From assembly GCF_000172975.1 (NCBI RefSeq), contig NZ_ABTR02000001.1:248001-312000 (forward strand): 64,000 nucleotides of DNA, in the 5' to 3' direction. Of this stretch, positions 42,237 to 51,604 are shown piece after piece (within the stretch, counting starts at the first letter, position 1; each line of letters begins with the position of its first letter). The notes beneath the pieces were generated by a model. That model did no database searches. It was not told the origin of the DNA and saw only the letters and a list, made by a program, of their open reading frames with translations. This DNA comes from Dethiosulfovibrio peptidovorans DSM 11002 (lineage in GTDB: Bacteria; Synergistota; Synergistia; Synergistales; Dethiosulfovibrionaceae). The position numbers and the translations under genes are program-made.

Positions 42237-44654
42237 TTAGGCGTACCACTGGAGCATCCCTCGCTCCAGGTCTATCCGGGCTACAGTCACTATAGACTCC
42301 TCCGGAACATCGTCGTCCTCATCTGTCCTTCCTCTTCTGCCCTTGACGGACTGTATCGAGTCTCTCCAGGGAGAACGTCTGTCGTCTCCCTGACGAACGT
42401 CGACGTTTACCGACGAGGCGCTGATTCCCTGCTGGGCCAGCATGTCCTGGAGAAGGGGTATCTGAGGCTTTATCATGTCCCTGACCTGGACGCTGTCGAC
42501 CTTGAAAGAGGCCTCCATCCCCGACGGGGTTACGTGAACCTCCACCTCTACTCTGCCCAAGGCAGGAGGGTCGACCACTATGGAGGCTCTCTGGGTGCCG
42601 TCCGAAGCGACCTGCCTCACCACCTGTGCCAATCCCTGGGGCAAAATTTCAGGACCTCTGCCCGGGAGGGGAACGTTGCGTGTAGCCGTTTGAACGTTGG
42701 TTCCGGCAGTTCGAGAGCTGCCAGGGCCGTTCAGTTCCCCGGCTGAGCGCAGCGATGGATCGACTCCCTGATCCTTACCTGTGTCCTCTTTGCCGTAGGA
42801 TCTCATGTCGTTTTGGGCGATAGGTTCCTTTTCGTTTTTATCGGTCGACTTCGAGATACCCTCTGAATTTTTTTCGGCGATTTCAGCCTCGTCCTGTACC
42901 ATCGGCAGAGAGTTTTCTTCGTCTTTTTTGACGTACGATAGCTGATCCTTCCGGTCGGAGTCCTCAGGAGACCAGCTGGAGGCAAACAGTGCGTTCGGAC
43001 CGGCGTTTTTTTCCGTCTCCGGCTTTTGCGACTCCGTGTCGATCGTGACGACATCTTTCGACGTATCCGAAGGGGCATCGGTCGACTTCGGCTTCGAAGC
43101 TGCCTCCGGAGACCGCTGAACCGGCTCGGCGGTCTTTGCGGCAACATCTCCATCGACCCAAGTCCGGACTGTTCCGGAGGTGTTTTTTTCCGGCTTCGCA
43201 ATCTCGGAAGCCACGGCCTGGGGCCCCTGCGTTTCTGGCCCTGCCGGAGGTGCTACGTCGGCCCTTTTAGATGTTGCCGTCTCGAATCCGGTATCGCTGG
43301 AAGTCCAAGTTCCCGGTTGTTCCATGGATACGACCTCAGCTTTACCCGAACCGAGAGGCGATCCAGCTGAAACTGTAGCTCCCTCCGCCTTCCTTGAGAC
43401 GGTTCCGTCGACTTTTGGATTTTCCCTCTGGCTCTGGACCGAAATCTCTGGTTTCTCGGCTACGACGGAGGAAGCGTAACCACCGTCTGCCGCTTTTTCT
43501 GTACGTGCAGCCTTAACGGTCTCATAAGCCACCGTCTCGGAAGCCACGGTCTGGGTAGACTGCGTTTCTGGCCCTGCCGGAGGTGCTACGTCGGCCCTTT
43601 TAAGTGTTGCCATCTCGAATCCGGCATCGCTGGAGGTCCCAGTTCCTGATTGTTGCCTAGATACGACCTCCGTTTTACCCGAACCGAGAGGCGATCCAGC
43701 TGAAACGGTAGCGCCCTCCGTCTTCCTTGAGACGGTTCCATCGACTTTTGGATTTCCCCTCTGGCTCTGGACCGAAATCTCTGGTTTCTCGGCTACGACG
43801 GAGGAAGCGTAACCACCGTCTGCCGCTTTAAAGAAAGAGAAAACTTGAGTTCGGGGCTCCGCTGTTTCCGGAGCTACGGTCTGAGACGTTACGGTTTCAG
43901 AACTTACCTTGCCATCGACCAGAGTCCGGACTGCGCCGGAGGTGGCTTCTTCCAGCTTGGCAGTTTCGGAGACCACTTCCTTGGTGCCCTGCGTTTCTGC
44001 TCCTGCCGGAGGTGCTACGTCGGGCTGACTTTGAACCGCACCGAAAGAGGGTCCTTCCACTTTTGAAGTTTCCATCAAGGCTTGGACTGGAGCCATTGGC
44101 TTCGCCGTTTCCGTAGTCTCTACCTGGTGGGGTTGCTTTTCGGACGGAACGTCGGCCTTCGACACGGACAGGTCTAGGTCTATTTTCGGAATGCTCTTTA
44201 AGGGACCGAGAGGGCCTATGAGGTCGTTTAAAAGGGCGTCCACGTTTTCCAAGACGAAGGCGTCGTCCTTCTCGCCATCCAGAACCTCTTCTGTGGCACC
44301 ATCCGAAGCTACCTGGGAAACAGAAGGTTCCGCCTGGGTTATGACCAGGGAACCGACGTTTTTTCCGGTGGGGTCGACGAAGGACGGTATGTTTAGGCGG
44401 TTTTCCCCTCTGGAGTAGGAGTCCAGTTGACCTACTACCTCCGACACGGAGGCGGCGGTCGATCCGACGTCTTCGCCGCCGGGTTTCATCGACGGTATCG
44501 AGTCCTCTCGATATAGAAGCTCCTCGAACTTGCCGGTGTCTTCCGACGAGGAGTTTTTCGTCACACCGAAAGAAAGGACCTCCGACTTGACGGAGCTTTT
44601 CGGAGGATCGCCTCTTTTGGATGACTGAAACAGGTTTTCGGCACCGATAAGCAT
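42237..44654 (-). CDS. fliK: Hook-length control protein FliK, enlarged by repeats
   Basis: A protein of about 805 residues. The last 150 residues hold the FliK_C domain (RASIVVDPPALGRVEVEVHV, then MKASFKV-like strands and QQGISASSVNVDVRQG), which contacts FlhB to switch export specificity. The long N-terminal part acts as a ruler in known FliK proteins. Here it is low-complexity and contains repeated blocks, so the ruler is unusually long. The ATG at 44654 has GGTGA upstream; a GTG at 44666 is an alternative. It lies between the MotE-like gene and flgD. Confidence 0.9.
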   Translation of the reverse strand: MLIGAENLFQSSKRGDPPKSSVKSEVLSFGVTKNSSSEDTGKFEELLYREDSIPSMKPGGEDVGSTAASVSEVVGQLDSYSRGENRLNIPSFVDPTGKNVGSLVITQAEPSVSQVASDGATEEVLDGEKDDAFVLENVDALLNDLIGPLGPLKSIPKIDLDLSVSKADVPSEKQPHQVETTETAKPMAPVQALMETSKVEGPSFGAVQSQPDVAPPAGAETQGTKEVVSETAKLEEATSGAVRTLVDGKVSSETVTSQTVAPETAEPRTQVFSFFKAADGGYASSVVAEKPEISVQSQRGNPKVDGTVSRKTEGATVSAGSPLGSGKTEVVSRQQSGTGTSSDAGFEMATLKRADVAPPAGPETQSTQTVASETVAYETVKAARTEKAADGGYASSVVAEKPEISVQSQRENPKVDGTVSRKAEGATVSAGSPLGSGKAEVVSMEQPGTWTSSDTGFETATSKRADVAPPAGPETQGPQAVASEIAKPEKNTSGTVRTWVDGDVAAKTAEPVQRSPEAASKPKSTDAPSDTSKDVVTIDTESQKPETEKNAGPNALFASSWSPEDSDRKDQLSYVKKDEENSLPMVQDEAEIAEKNSEGISKSTDKNEKEPIAQNDMRSYGKEDTGKDQGVDPSLRSAGELNGPGSSRTAGTNVQTATRNVPLPGRGPEILPQGLAQVVRQVASDGTQRASIVVDPPALGRVEVEVHVTPSGMEASFKVDSVQVRDMIKPQIPLLQDMLAQQGISASSVNVDVRQGDDRRSPWRDSIQSVKGRRGRTDEDDDVPEESIVTVARIDLERGMLQWYA
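43203..43829 (-). repeat. Tandem duplication within fliK, period 333 bases
   Basis: Two blocks of about 294 bases (roughly 43203-43496 and 43536-43829) are near-identical and lie 333 bases (111 codons) apart. Both encode the order GGYASSVVAEKPEISVQSQR, NPKVDGTVSRK, EGATVSAGSPLGSGK and RADVAPPAGPETQ. A shorter third copy of the DVAPPAG block lies 429 bases (143 codons) further, at 44003. All offsets are multiples of three, so the reading frame is kept. Confidence 0.88.
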
Positions 44655-44666
44655 AGCCTGATTCAC

Positions 44667-45338
44667 CTACCGTTTCTTCGAGGCCAGCTGTTCCGTCAGC
44701 CACGCCGCTTTCGCCGCGTCCATGCGGCCAAGTATCTTAGCACTGTCGTCTTCGGGTAGAGCCCTCAGTATTTTAACCGCCAGAGACGGGTCCAAGCTCT
44801 CTACTATCTTTGCCGCTCTACGGGCCGATATCTCCTGATAGGTGCGAACTACTCTCTCGAAATCGGCTTTTTCGATCTCCGAAAGCTCTTTCTCCGATTC
44901 GGGTTTCTGGTCCATGGAGGCTATCCGAGCCTCGGCTAACTCCAGGCTGTCTTTCCTGGCGGAGAGGTCCGAGGAGAGGGCTTTCAGCCTTCGTTCCATT
45001 TCGTCCAGCGAGAGTTCTTTTTCAGTCAGACGGTCCTCCCAAAGGCGAAGTTCGTACCGCCGTCTTTCCTCCACCGTCATGGTGTAGACCTCCGGAACGT
45101 CCATAAGGTCCGAGAGCTGATCTCCCACGTAGGGAAGTTTGGGCACTATGGAATACAAAAGAGGCCTGGCGTCCCAGACCCCGCTGAACTGAAGCCCTAT
45201 AGCCGCTCCGGCCACCCCTACGAGGAGGAATAACAGGAGCATGAGTCTGCGAAGTCCTTTCGACTCGGGTTTCTTCTTTTCTTTACGCTTTCCTTTTCCC
45301 TCGTCTATGGGATCCTGTACGTTTCTATCTTCAGCCAT
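44667..45338 (-). CDS. MotE-like membrane protein with MgtE_N-type C-terminus
   Basis: A 223-residue protein: basic N-terminus, one membrane helix (about 30-50, LMLLLFLLVGVAGAAIGLQF), a coiled coil (about 90-170, rich in Glu, Leu, Arg) and a C-terminal MgtE_N/FliG-like bundle (ARRAAKIVESLDPSLAVKIL, LPEDDSAKILGRMD). This is the build of MotE, a periplasmic chaperone of the stator in epsilon-proteobacteria, and of the FlaE/YlxF proteins found between fliJ and fliK in Gram-positives. The position fits the second group. The stator role is inference. Confidence 0.78.
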   Translation of the reverse strand: MAEDRNVQDPIDEGKGKRKEKKKPESKGLRRLMLLLFLLVGVAGAAIGLQFSGVWDARPLLYSIVPKLPYVGDQLSDLMDVPEVYTMTVEERRRYELRLWEDRLTEKELSLDEMERRLKALSSDLSARKDSLELAEARIASMDQKPESEKELSEIEKADFERVVRTYQEISARRAAKIVESLDPSLAVKILRALPEDDSAKILGRMDAAKAAWLTEQLASKKR

Positions 45339-45350
45339 ATCGGACCTCCG

Positions 45351-45962
45351 TTATCCTCTGTAGAGTCCCAACACCTTGCGGACGTAGTTTTCCGTCTCCC
45401 TGAAGGGCGGTATTCCTCCGTAGGAATCGACCCTTCCGGGACCTGCGTTGTAGGCTGCGAGGGTTTTCTCGAGGTCTCCATTATATTTCTCGGACAACCG
45501 AGACAGATACTTGACGCCGCCCTCGATGTTCTGAACGGGGTCGTCCGGGTCGACACCAAGCATTTTAGCGGTGCCCGGCATGAGCTGCATGAGCCCTACG
45601 GCCCCTTTCGGGGAGATCGCATCGGGACGCCAGGCCGATTCCACCGAGATAACCGAGTGGACGAGTCTTTCGTCGACGCCGTAGCGTCGGGCTATGGCGG
45701 AAGCGGTGTCTTTGAAGGAGTCTCCCGAGGAGGCGACCATGCTTCTGACTATGCTTCCGGCCCCGGAGAGCCCGTCGTCTCGAAGGTTCGAGCTTTCCTT
45801 GTCCTTCGACTCGACCGCCTTATTGCCCTCCGCTTCCTTTAGGGCGGAATCGAAGTCGACCGATGAAGGAGGCGTCTCGATTCCCATCTTACGGCGGAGG
45901 TGACCTATACGCTCCATCACCTCCCGGATTCCCTGAAAGTCCGGTCCCGATATGTGTCTCAT
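45351..45962 (-). CDS. Lytic transglycosylase (SLT domain) in the flagellar operon
   Basis: A 203-residue protein whose C-terminal half (about 95-203) is a type 1 lytic transglycosylase domain: catalytic glutamate in ISVESAW, then PKGAVGLMQLMPGTAK and LAAYNAGPGRV. The N-terminal part is charged and has no clear signal peptide. Such an enzyme could open peptidoglycan for the rod or hook; FlgJ is not in the window. It lies between fliJ and the MotE-like gene. Confidence 0.88.
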   Translation of the reverse strand: MRHISGPDFQGIREVMERIGHLRRKMGIETPPSSVDFDSALKEAEGNKAVESKDKESSNLRDDGLSGAGSIVRSMVASSGDSFKDTASAIARRYGVDERLVHSVISVESAWRPDAISPKGAVGLMQLMPGTAKMLGVDPDDPVQNIEGGVKYLSRLSEKYNGDLEKTLAAYNAGPGRVDSYGGIPPFRETENYVRKVLGLYRG

Positions 45963-45983
45963 CTTCAGCCCCCCTGGACGAGC

Positions 45984-46433
45984 TCAGTTTTTTCCTCTGC
46001 GATTGTGGAGCATCCCGGCGATCTCGTCTACGGCCATCTGCTCTTTTCTCAGACATTCCTTTTCCCACTGAAGCTCCATCTGCAAAAGGTAGGTCTCCAC
46101 TTTACGGACGTCCCTGTGTTTCTCCAGCAAAACGGCCTCTACTGCCTCCATCTTTTTTCTCAACCTCAGGACCTTTACTATTCCCTCTTTTATTCGGTCC
46201 TCCGTTCGTGAGATGTCCTCGCTTCCGATACGAAGACCCTCTATGGTCACGTTTCCGCTGGCTATGTTCTCGAACCGGCGCATATATTCAAGCTTTTCGT
46301 CTCTTAGTTCTCTGAGATGGCCCAGAAAGGCCTCTTCCTGTCTCTTAAGATCAGCCAGTTCTTTTCTGACCAGGTCTCTCGCCGTTTCCTTGGCCTTAAG
46401 GATTTTCCGGAATCGATCTATTCTGTCCTTCAA
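45984..46433 (-). CDS. fliJ: Flagellar export chaperone FliJ
   Basis: A 149-residue protein that is almost entirely heptad-patterned coiled coil (for example RFRKILKAKETARDLVRKEL at the N-terminus), the build of FliJ, which sits in the centre of the FliI hexamer and recycles chaperones. It starts with TTG at 46433, overlapping the fliI stop as TTGA. Identity depends on build, size and position after fliI. Confidence 0.86.
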   Translation of the reverse strand: MKDRIDRFRKILKAKETARDLVRKELADLKRQEEAFLGHLRELRDEKLEYMRRFENIASGNVTIEGLRIGSEDISRTEDRIKEGIVKVLRLRKKMEAVEAVLLEKHRDVRKVETYLLQMELQWEKECLRKEQMAVDEIAGMLHNRRGKN

Positions 46434-47776
46434 CGACCGGTCATCCCCTTAGAGGCTATGGATGAGATTATTCCCACCGTTTCCTCGAAGGAGGAGGCTT
46501 CGCCGATTCCCTGACGAAGAAAGGCTTCTACATCTCCCAAGTTGTCCAGGGCCCAGTCCGCTCGGGGATTGGATCCCTTATGGTAGGCTCCTATGGCGAT
46601 AAGGTCCTCCGCCTCAGCGTATCTGGCCAGTACTTCCCTGATCCTTCCGGCTCCGTCAAGGTGTACTTTGTCGACTATGGAGGGCATGACTCGGCTGACG
46701 CTGTTGAGAATGTCTATGCAGGGATAGAAGTTTCTGGCCGCTATCTTTCGGGAGAGGACAACGTGTCCGTCTAAAATGCCCCTGACCGAGTCGGCCACTG
46801 GCTCGTTCATGTCGTCTCCCTCCACCAAAACGGTGTATATGCCGGTTATGCTTCCCCTGGTTCCCGCACCGGCTCTCTCCAGTAGTCTGGGAAGGAGGGC
46901 GAACACCGAGGGGGTGTAGCCTCTGGTAGCGGGAGGTTCCCCCACAGCCAGTCCGACCTCCCTCTGGGCGTAGGCCACCCTGGTGACCGAGTCCATCATC
47001 AAGAGCACGTCTTTGCCCTGATCCCTGAAATACTCGGCAACAGCCGTGGCGGTAAAGGCCGCTTTGAGTCTGACGAGTGGAGGCTGGTCCGAGGTCGCCA
47101 CGACTAGGACCGATCTCTTTAGTCCTTCCGGCCCCAGATCTCTCTCTATGAATTCCCGAACCTCTCGACCACGCTCTCCGACCAGGCCTATCACGTTTAT
47201 CTCCGCCTCGGTGTTTCGGGCCATCATACCTAGAAGGGTGCTTTTTCCGACTCCAGAACCGGAGAAGATACCTATTCGCTGCCCCCTGCCGAGGGTCAGA
47301 ACTCCGTCGACCGCCCTGACCCCTACCGGCAGCGGTTCCGATATGTTCTGTCTTCTCAGGGGATGGGGAGGGGTTGCGTAGAGAGGGTAGAATTCACTGG
47401 AACCGACCGGACCTTTTTCGTCCATAGGGCGTCCCAGTCCGTCGAGTATCCTTCCCAACAGTCCGGAACCTACGTTGACCCCCAGAGGACGACCCATGGA
47501 TACGACCTCGCATCCCGGACCTATGTCTCGCAGCTCTCCGAGGGGCATAAGAAGGACCCGATCGTCTCGAAACCCCACGACTTCGGCTTCCAGATTTTTT
47601 CGTCCCTTTCTGAACCTTATGTCGCAGAGATCGCCGACCCGGACATCCGGCCCCTTGGACTCGACCACAAGTCCGACGACTTTCGTGACCCGTCCGTTGA
47701 CCCTGACCAGGTCCCTCTGAGATAGCCTGGAATCCAGTGAGTCCAGAAGGTGTCTGAAATCAACGGTCTTCGTCAT
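46430..47776 (-). CDS. fliI: Flagellum-specific ATPase FliI
   Basis: A 448-residue F1-beta-like ATPase of type III export. Walker A is FSGSGVGKST near residue 170 and Walker B LLMMDSVTRVAYAQRE near 250; EPPATRGYTPSVFALLPRL is the family signature. It unfolds or delivers substrates at the export gate together with FliH and FliJ. It overlaps fliH by 17 bases. Confidence 0.97.
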   Translation of the reverse strand: MTKTVDFRHLLDSLDSRLSQRDLVRVNGRVTKVVGLVVESKGPDVRVGDLCDIRFRKGRKNLEAEVVGFRDDRVLLMPLGELRDIGPGCEVVSMGRPLGVNVGSGLLGRILDGLGRPMDEKGPVGSSEFYPLYATPPHPLRRQNISEPLPVGVRAVDGVLTLGRGQRIGIFSGSGVGKSTLLGMMARNTEAEINVIGLVGERGREVREFIERDLGPEGLKRSVLVVATSDQPPLVRLKAAFTATAVAEYFRDQGKDVLLMMDSVTRVAYAQREVGLAVGEPPATRGYTPSVFALLPRLLERAGAGTRGSITGIYTVLVEGDDMNEPVADSVRGILDGHVVLSRKIAARNFYPCIDILNSVSRVMPSIVDKVHLDGAGRIREVLARYAEAEDLIAIGAYHKGSNPRADWALDNLGDVEAFLRQGIGEASSFEETVGIISSIASKGMTGR

Positions 47777-48623
47777 TGGACATTCCCTCCATCAGGACTC
47801 CCTCTACCTCCACTCCGATCTGCTCCAACTGAGTGCGCCATCTGGCATCGTATATGCCGAGGCCGGTCTCGACTATGCAGCTTCCCTTGTCGACCTCGTC
47901 GTCGGCCATGAACTCTATGTTGCGGATCCCTCGGACAAGGTCTCCGAAGTTGCCCCGTTGGGACTCTATCAGATCCAGATCGTCCGGGTTCAGGTAGACC
48001 CTGAGGTCCTCTTTTTCGCTGGCTCTGGACAAAAGTCCTTTGAGAAGACGAAGAGCCGCCTCCTGATCGAAGGCAACCTCTCGGATCAGAAGACGAGACA
48101 ACACCTTTTGCCAAAGTCGTACCAGGCGATAGGGGTTTGCCGCGAGAAGCTCCTCCAGGTTGGTCTGTATCTGCTTGTGGACTCCGTTGAGGAGGTCGAT
48201 GGTTCCGGATAGTTTTTGCTCCATCTCGGACCTTATCTTCGCTTCGAGCTCCTCTCTGCCCTCAGTGAGACCTTTTTCTCGCCCCTCGGAAAAACCCTTG
48301 GTCCTGCCTTCTTCGCAGGCCTTTTTACCGTCTTCCTCGACCTTGGCTCGAAGTTCGGCAATCTCCCTCTGCCTTGCAGCCTCTTTTTCATCGCATTGGG
48401 CTTTGAGAGATCGCAGACTCTCCTCGGAGGCACGAAGACGATCCTCTAGGTTCTCGCAGGAGGATCGCCAACGTTCCACCTCCTCTTTTAGGAGCCCCAC
48501 CTCTCCGATGTTCTCCGATTCAACCTCGGAGTTTTCAGGTTCTACAGGAGCCATCCCTATCCGGACCGCCTCCGGCACGAGCCGAGCGGCACGGATAAGA
48601 CGGCGACGAGAAGAATCAGACAA
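47760..48623 (-). CDS. fliH: FliI regulator FliH
   Basis: A 287-residue protein with a long Glu/Arg-rich coiled coil (about 35-140) and a C-terminal V-ATPase-E-like domain (about 160-280, with LVRLWQKVLSRLLIREVAFD and KGSCIVETGLGIYDARWRTQ). FliH anchors FliI to the C-ring and restrains it. It begins with TTG at 48623, overlapping the end of fliG by eight bases, with GGAGG nine bases before. Position between fliG and fliI confirms the call. Confidence 0.92.
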   Translation of the reverse strand: MSDSSRRRLIRAARLVPEAVRIGMAPVEPENSEVESENIGEVGLLKEEVERWRSSCENLEDRLRASEESLRSLKAQCDEKEAARQREIAELRAKVEEDGKKACEEGRTKGFSEGREKGLTEGREELEAKIRSEMEQKLSGTIDLLNGVHKQIQTNLEELLAANPYRLVRLWQKVLSRLLIREVAFDQEAALRLLKGLLSRASEKEDLRVYLNPDDLDLIESQRGNFGDLVRGIRNIEFMADDEVDKGSCIVETGLGIYDARWRTQLEQIGVEVEGVLMEGMSNDEDR

Positions 48624-49635
48624 TCAGTTCTTCCTCCCCGCCTCTGGCTATGACTATCTCTCCGGCGTCCTCCAGAGCACGGACGACGTTGACGATCTTC
48701 TGCTGGGCCTCCTCCACATCCCTCACACGGACGGGGCCCATGTACTGCATGTCCTCTGTGAGCATATCGGCCGCTCTCTGAGACATGTTCTTGGTGAACT
48801 TGGTCTTTAGATCCTCCGTAGCACCCTTGAGTGCAAGGCCAAGGTCCTTCATCTCCACCTCGCGGAGTACCCTCTGGATTGAGCGGTCGTCCAGTCCGGA
48901 GATGTCCTCGAAGACGAACAGACGGCGTTTGATCTCCTCCGCCAGTTCCGGATCGTTTTCCTCCAGGTTCTCCATGATGTTTCTCTCCGTTCCGCGGTCG
49001 ACACGGTTGATGATCTCCACCACCGAGTCGATGCCCCCTGCCATGGTGAAGTCCTGGCCGATGATGGTGCTGAACTTCCTCTCCAACACTCTCTCCACCT
49101 CCCGGAGGACCTCCGGAGTTATACGGTCCATCTTGGCGACCCTTTTGGTGACCTCGGCCTGCATGCTGGCAGAGAGTCGGCCTATTACGGCAGCCGCCTG
49201 TTCCGGAGTTAGGTAGGACAAAATGAGAGCTATCGTCTGAGGATGCTCGCCCTGTATGAAGCTTATCAACTGCTGAGGATCGCTGTGGCGCATAAAGTCG
49301 AAGGGTCGGACCTGAAGACTGGCTGTGATCCTGGTGAGAAGGCTTTGAGCCCTTTCGGGTCCGAGGGCTTTTTCGAGGACCTCCCTGGCATAGTCGACGC
49401 CGCCCTGGGCCATGTATTCACGGGCCAGTATGATTTCCTGGGCATCCTTCAGGACGGCCAGCCTCTGTTCGGAGGAGATCTTCCTGAGGTTGGCTATTTC
49501 CAGCGTAAGTACCTCTATGCTGGTCTCGTCCAGGTTTTTATAGGTTTTGGCGGCAACTTCGTTGCCAAGGGTAACCATGAGAATGGCTCCTTTTTGCTTC
49601 CCCTTAAGCTGCCTGGAGGACATTTCCTTCGCCAT
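48616..49635 (-). CDS. fliG: Flagellar motor switch protein FliG
   Basis: A 339-residue FliG with N (binds FliF), middle (GEHPQTIALILSYLTPEQAA) and C-terminal domains. The C-terminal torque helix segment RSIQRVLREVEMKDLGLALK carries the charged residues facing MotA. The length is that of the family. It forms the top ring of the C-ring. ATG at 49635, 22 bases after fliF. Confidence 0.97.
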   Translation of the reverse strand: MAKEMSSRQLKGKQKGAILMVTLGNEVAAKTYKNLDETSIEVLTLEIANLRKISSEQRLAVLKDAQEIILAREYMAQGGVDYAREVLEKALGPERAQSLLTRITASLQVRPFDFMRHSDPQQLISFIQGEHPQTIALILSYLTPEQAAAVIGRLSASMQAEVTKRVAKMDRITPEVLREVERVLERKFSTIIGQDFTMAGGIDSVVEIINRVDRGTERNIMENLEENDPELAEEIKRRLFVFEDISGLDDRSIQRVLREVEMKDLGLALKGATEDLKTKFTKNMSQRAADMLTEDMQYMGPVRVRDVEEAQQKIVNVVRALEDAGEIVIARGGEEELIV

Positions 49636-49657
49636 GTTCAGACACCCTTTCGATCGA

Positions 49658-51229
49658 TCAGTCCTCGACTATCCATTCGCGAATAAAAGCCGCAAATTCT
49701 TCCGGATTGTTCAGCGCATAGTTCCGGATCTGCTCCTCCAGGACGGCAAGCTCTCCCTGGGCTTCCATGGCCCCCGGAGAGGATAGGAGGTCCTGAAGGC
49801 TGGGGACCTGTCCGGCATCCTCGGCCCTCCTGGCGGCATCGAGAGACTTTCTTCGACGGCGCCTGCGATACCACATGAACAGGGCGAGGGCCAGAAGTAT
49901 AAGCAGAATTCCAAGCAAAGTGACGGCGGCGACTATCTTCTGCCGTCTCTCCGCTGCCAGCTGTTCGGCCATTCGGTCCGCCAATGTCGTGGAGAATTTC
50001 ATCGACTGGATAGCGATCTGATCTCCTCTGCCGGAGTCGAGGCCGATGGCGGGGGCCACCAAGGCCCGAATGTCCTCAAGCTGTTCCTCCGAGAGGTCGC
50101 CGTCCACCAGGACCGAGGCGGTTAGACGCCTTATGGAACCGGGGGTCTCGACGTTTTCCGATTCGTGAGTCGTTATCTCGTAGTTGGTTACCGTGTCCGT
50201 CTTGTTGTATTCGCCTACGCCACCTGCACCTGTGTCTATGGCATAACCGGGGATATTGGTGGTGGTTCCAGGAGCTCCTCCGGTCGGGCCACCGGGGCCG
50301 ACGTAGCTCTCCTCTGTGTTCTGTTCGCTTCGGACCACTCCCTTGCCGGTGGGACCGGGAATATACTGGGTGGAGGCGTTTCTCTTCTTGTCCAGGTCGA
50401 GGTCGACCTTTATGCGGACAACCACGCTGCCTGGGCCGAAGACCCGTTCCAGCATGGCCCGGACTTTACGCTCCATCTCCTTTTCCTGCTGTCTCTCCAG
50501 TTCCCTCTGGACCGATGATACGGTTCGCCCTGCTCCGTCGGAATAGATGAACATGTCGTCCTCTATGAGGTCCGACAATACGTTGCCATCGGTATCCACA
50601 ACCGTCACATCGTCCGGCTGGAGCCCCTCCACGCTGTGGCTGACGAGATGGACGATCGCCTTTATCTGCTCCGGGTTTATCGAGGCTCCCTGATGTATCC
50701 GGACAAGGACAGAGGCTGTGGCTGGCTGCTGCTGCTCCAGGAAAAGGTGGGGCTGAGGAATCACGATGTTTATCTTTGCGTATTCAACGCTGTCTATCTG
50801 GGCCACCGTTCTGGCCAATTCGCCTTCCAGCGCCCTGACGTAGGTTATCTTCTGCTGGAATTCGCTCATGCCCATCTGGACATCGTCGAAGATTTCGTAT
50901 CCCTTGACACCGCCTTTGGGCAACCCCGCTCTGGCCAGTTCAAGACGAACCTCGTATACGTGCTCTTCCGGAAGAAGTATGGCATTCGCTCCGGGATCGA
51001 GTCTGTAGGGGATCTTGTTTTCCTTGAGATAGGCCACTATGGAGGCCTCGTCCTGGATCTCCAGTCCAGAGAACAGAGGCTCCCAGGATTCCCGACCGGA
51101 TAGGACGACAAGGGCTATCAGGCCAAAGAACACAAGCGACACTATTCCCACCAGAGTGGCCTTCTGCCACCTCTGGAGGGACGACCAGAGAAGCCCTATT
51201 TTATTTTTTATCTCTGAAAGACGTTCCAT
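49658..51229 (-). CDS. fliF: Flagellar MS-ring protein FliF
   Basis: A 523-residue FliF with two membrane helices (about 25-44 and 433-453). Between them lie the ring-building modules (KGGVKGYEIFDDVQMGMSEF, EGELARTVAQIDSVEYAKI), and the C-terminal cytoplasmic tail ends in NPEEFAAFIREWIVED, which binds FliG. It is the first structure of the basal body. It follows fliE by nine bases. Confidence 0.97.
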   Translation of the reverse strand: MERLSEIKNKIGLLWSSLQRWQKATLVGIVSLVFFGLIALVVLSGRESWEPLFSGLEIQDEASIVAYLKENKIPYRLDPGANAILLPEEHVYEVRLELARAGLPKGGVKGYEIFDDVQMGMSEFQQKITYVRALEGELARTVAQIDSVEYAKINIVIPQPHLFLEQQQPATASVLVRIHQGASINPEQIKAIVHLVSHSVEGLQPDDVTVVDTDGNVLSDLIEDDMFIYSDGAGRTVSSVQRELERQQEKEMERKVRAMLERVFGPGSVVVRIKVDLDLDKKRNASTQYIPGPTGKGVVRSEQNTEESYVGPGGPTGGAPGTTTNIPGYAIDTGAGGVGEYNKTDTVTNYEITTHESENVETPGSIRRLTASVLVDGDLSEEQLEDIRALVAPAIGLDSGRGDQIAIQSMKFSTTLADRMAEQLAAERRQKIVAAVTLLGILLILLALALFMWYRRRRRRKSLDAARRAEDAGQVPSLQDLLSSPGAMEAQGELAVLEEQIRNYALNNPEEFAAFIREWIVED

Positions 51230-51238
51230 ATCAATCTA

Positions 51239-51544
51239 TCATACTGCCATTCTGCTCAGTTGCTGATAGGCATCGACCAGTTTATCCCTGACCCGGACCA
51301 ACAGCTGAAAGGCCAGAGATGCCTTTTCTACCGAGAGAGTGACCTCCGAGACGTCGTCGACGTCGCCCAGCGATAGCCTCTGAACCATGGCATTCGAGTC
51401 CATCTGAAGCTCGTTCACTCCGACAACCGCTTCCTTAAGCGAATCCTCGAAGGAACGTGCCGGAGCGGCGACTTCTGGGCTTTTGAAGACGTTACCTACG
51501 TCACTGCCATGCATTTTGGAAAAATCTATGCGAATGCCGTCCAC
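51239..51544 (-). CDS. fliE: MS-ring/rod adaptor FliE
   Basis: A 101-residue helical protein with SFEDSLKEAVVGVNELQMDS and the C-terminal LAFQLLVRVRDKLVDAYQQL, typical of FliE, which joins the rod to the MS ring. GTG start at 51544 with GAGGAGGAG upstream. In Bacillus fliE directly follows flgC; here about 3 kb of other genes separate them. Confidence 0.94.
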   Translation of the reverse strand: MDGIRIDFSKMHGSDVGNVFKSPEVAAPARSFEDSLKEAVVGVNELQMDSNAMVQRLSLGDVDDVSEVTLSVEKASLAFQLLVRVRDKLVDAYQQLSRMAV

Positions 51545-51604
51545 GATTCACACTCCTCCTCAAATCTGAAAAAATCCAACTGGTCCATTCTACCATGAGA
51601 GTAA

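Noticed and set aside
43203-44030. Repeats in fliK considered as a CRISPR array or mobile element
   Set aside because: The repeats are long, few, in frame and part of a coding sequence; there are no spacers, cas genes, transposase or target duplications.
51560-51590. CodY-box-like stretch TTTTTTCAGATTT upstream of fliE
   Set aside because: Only about 8 of 15 positions fit AATTTTCWGAAAATT as I recall it, and one arm is missing.
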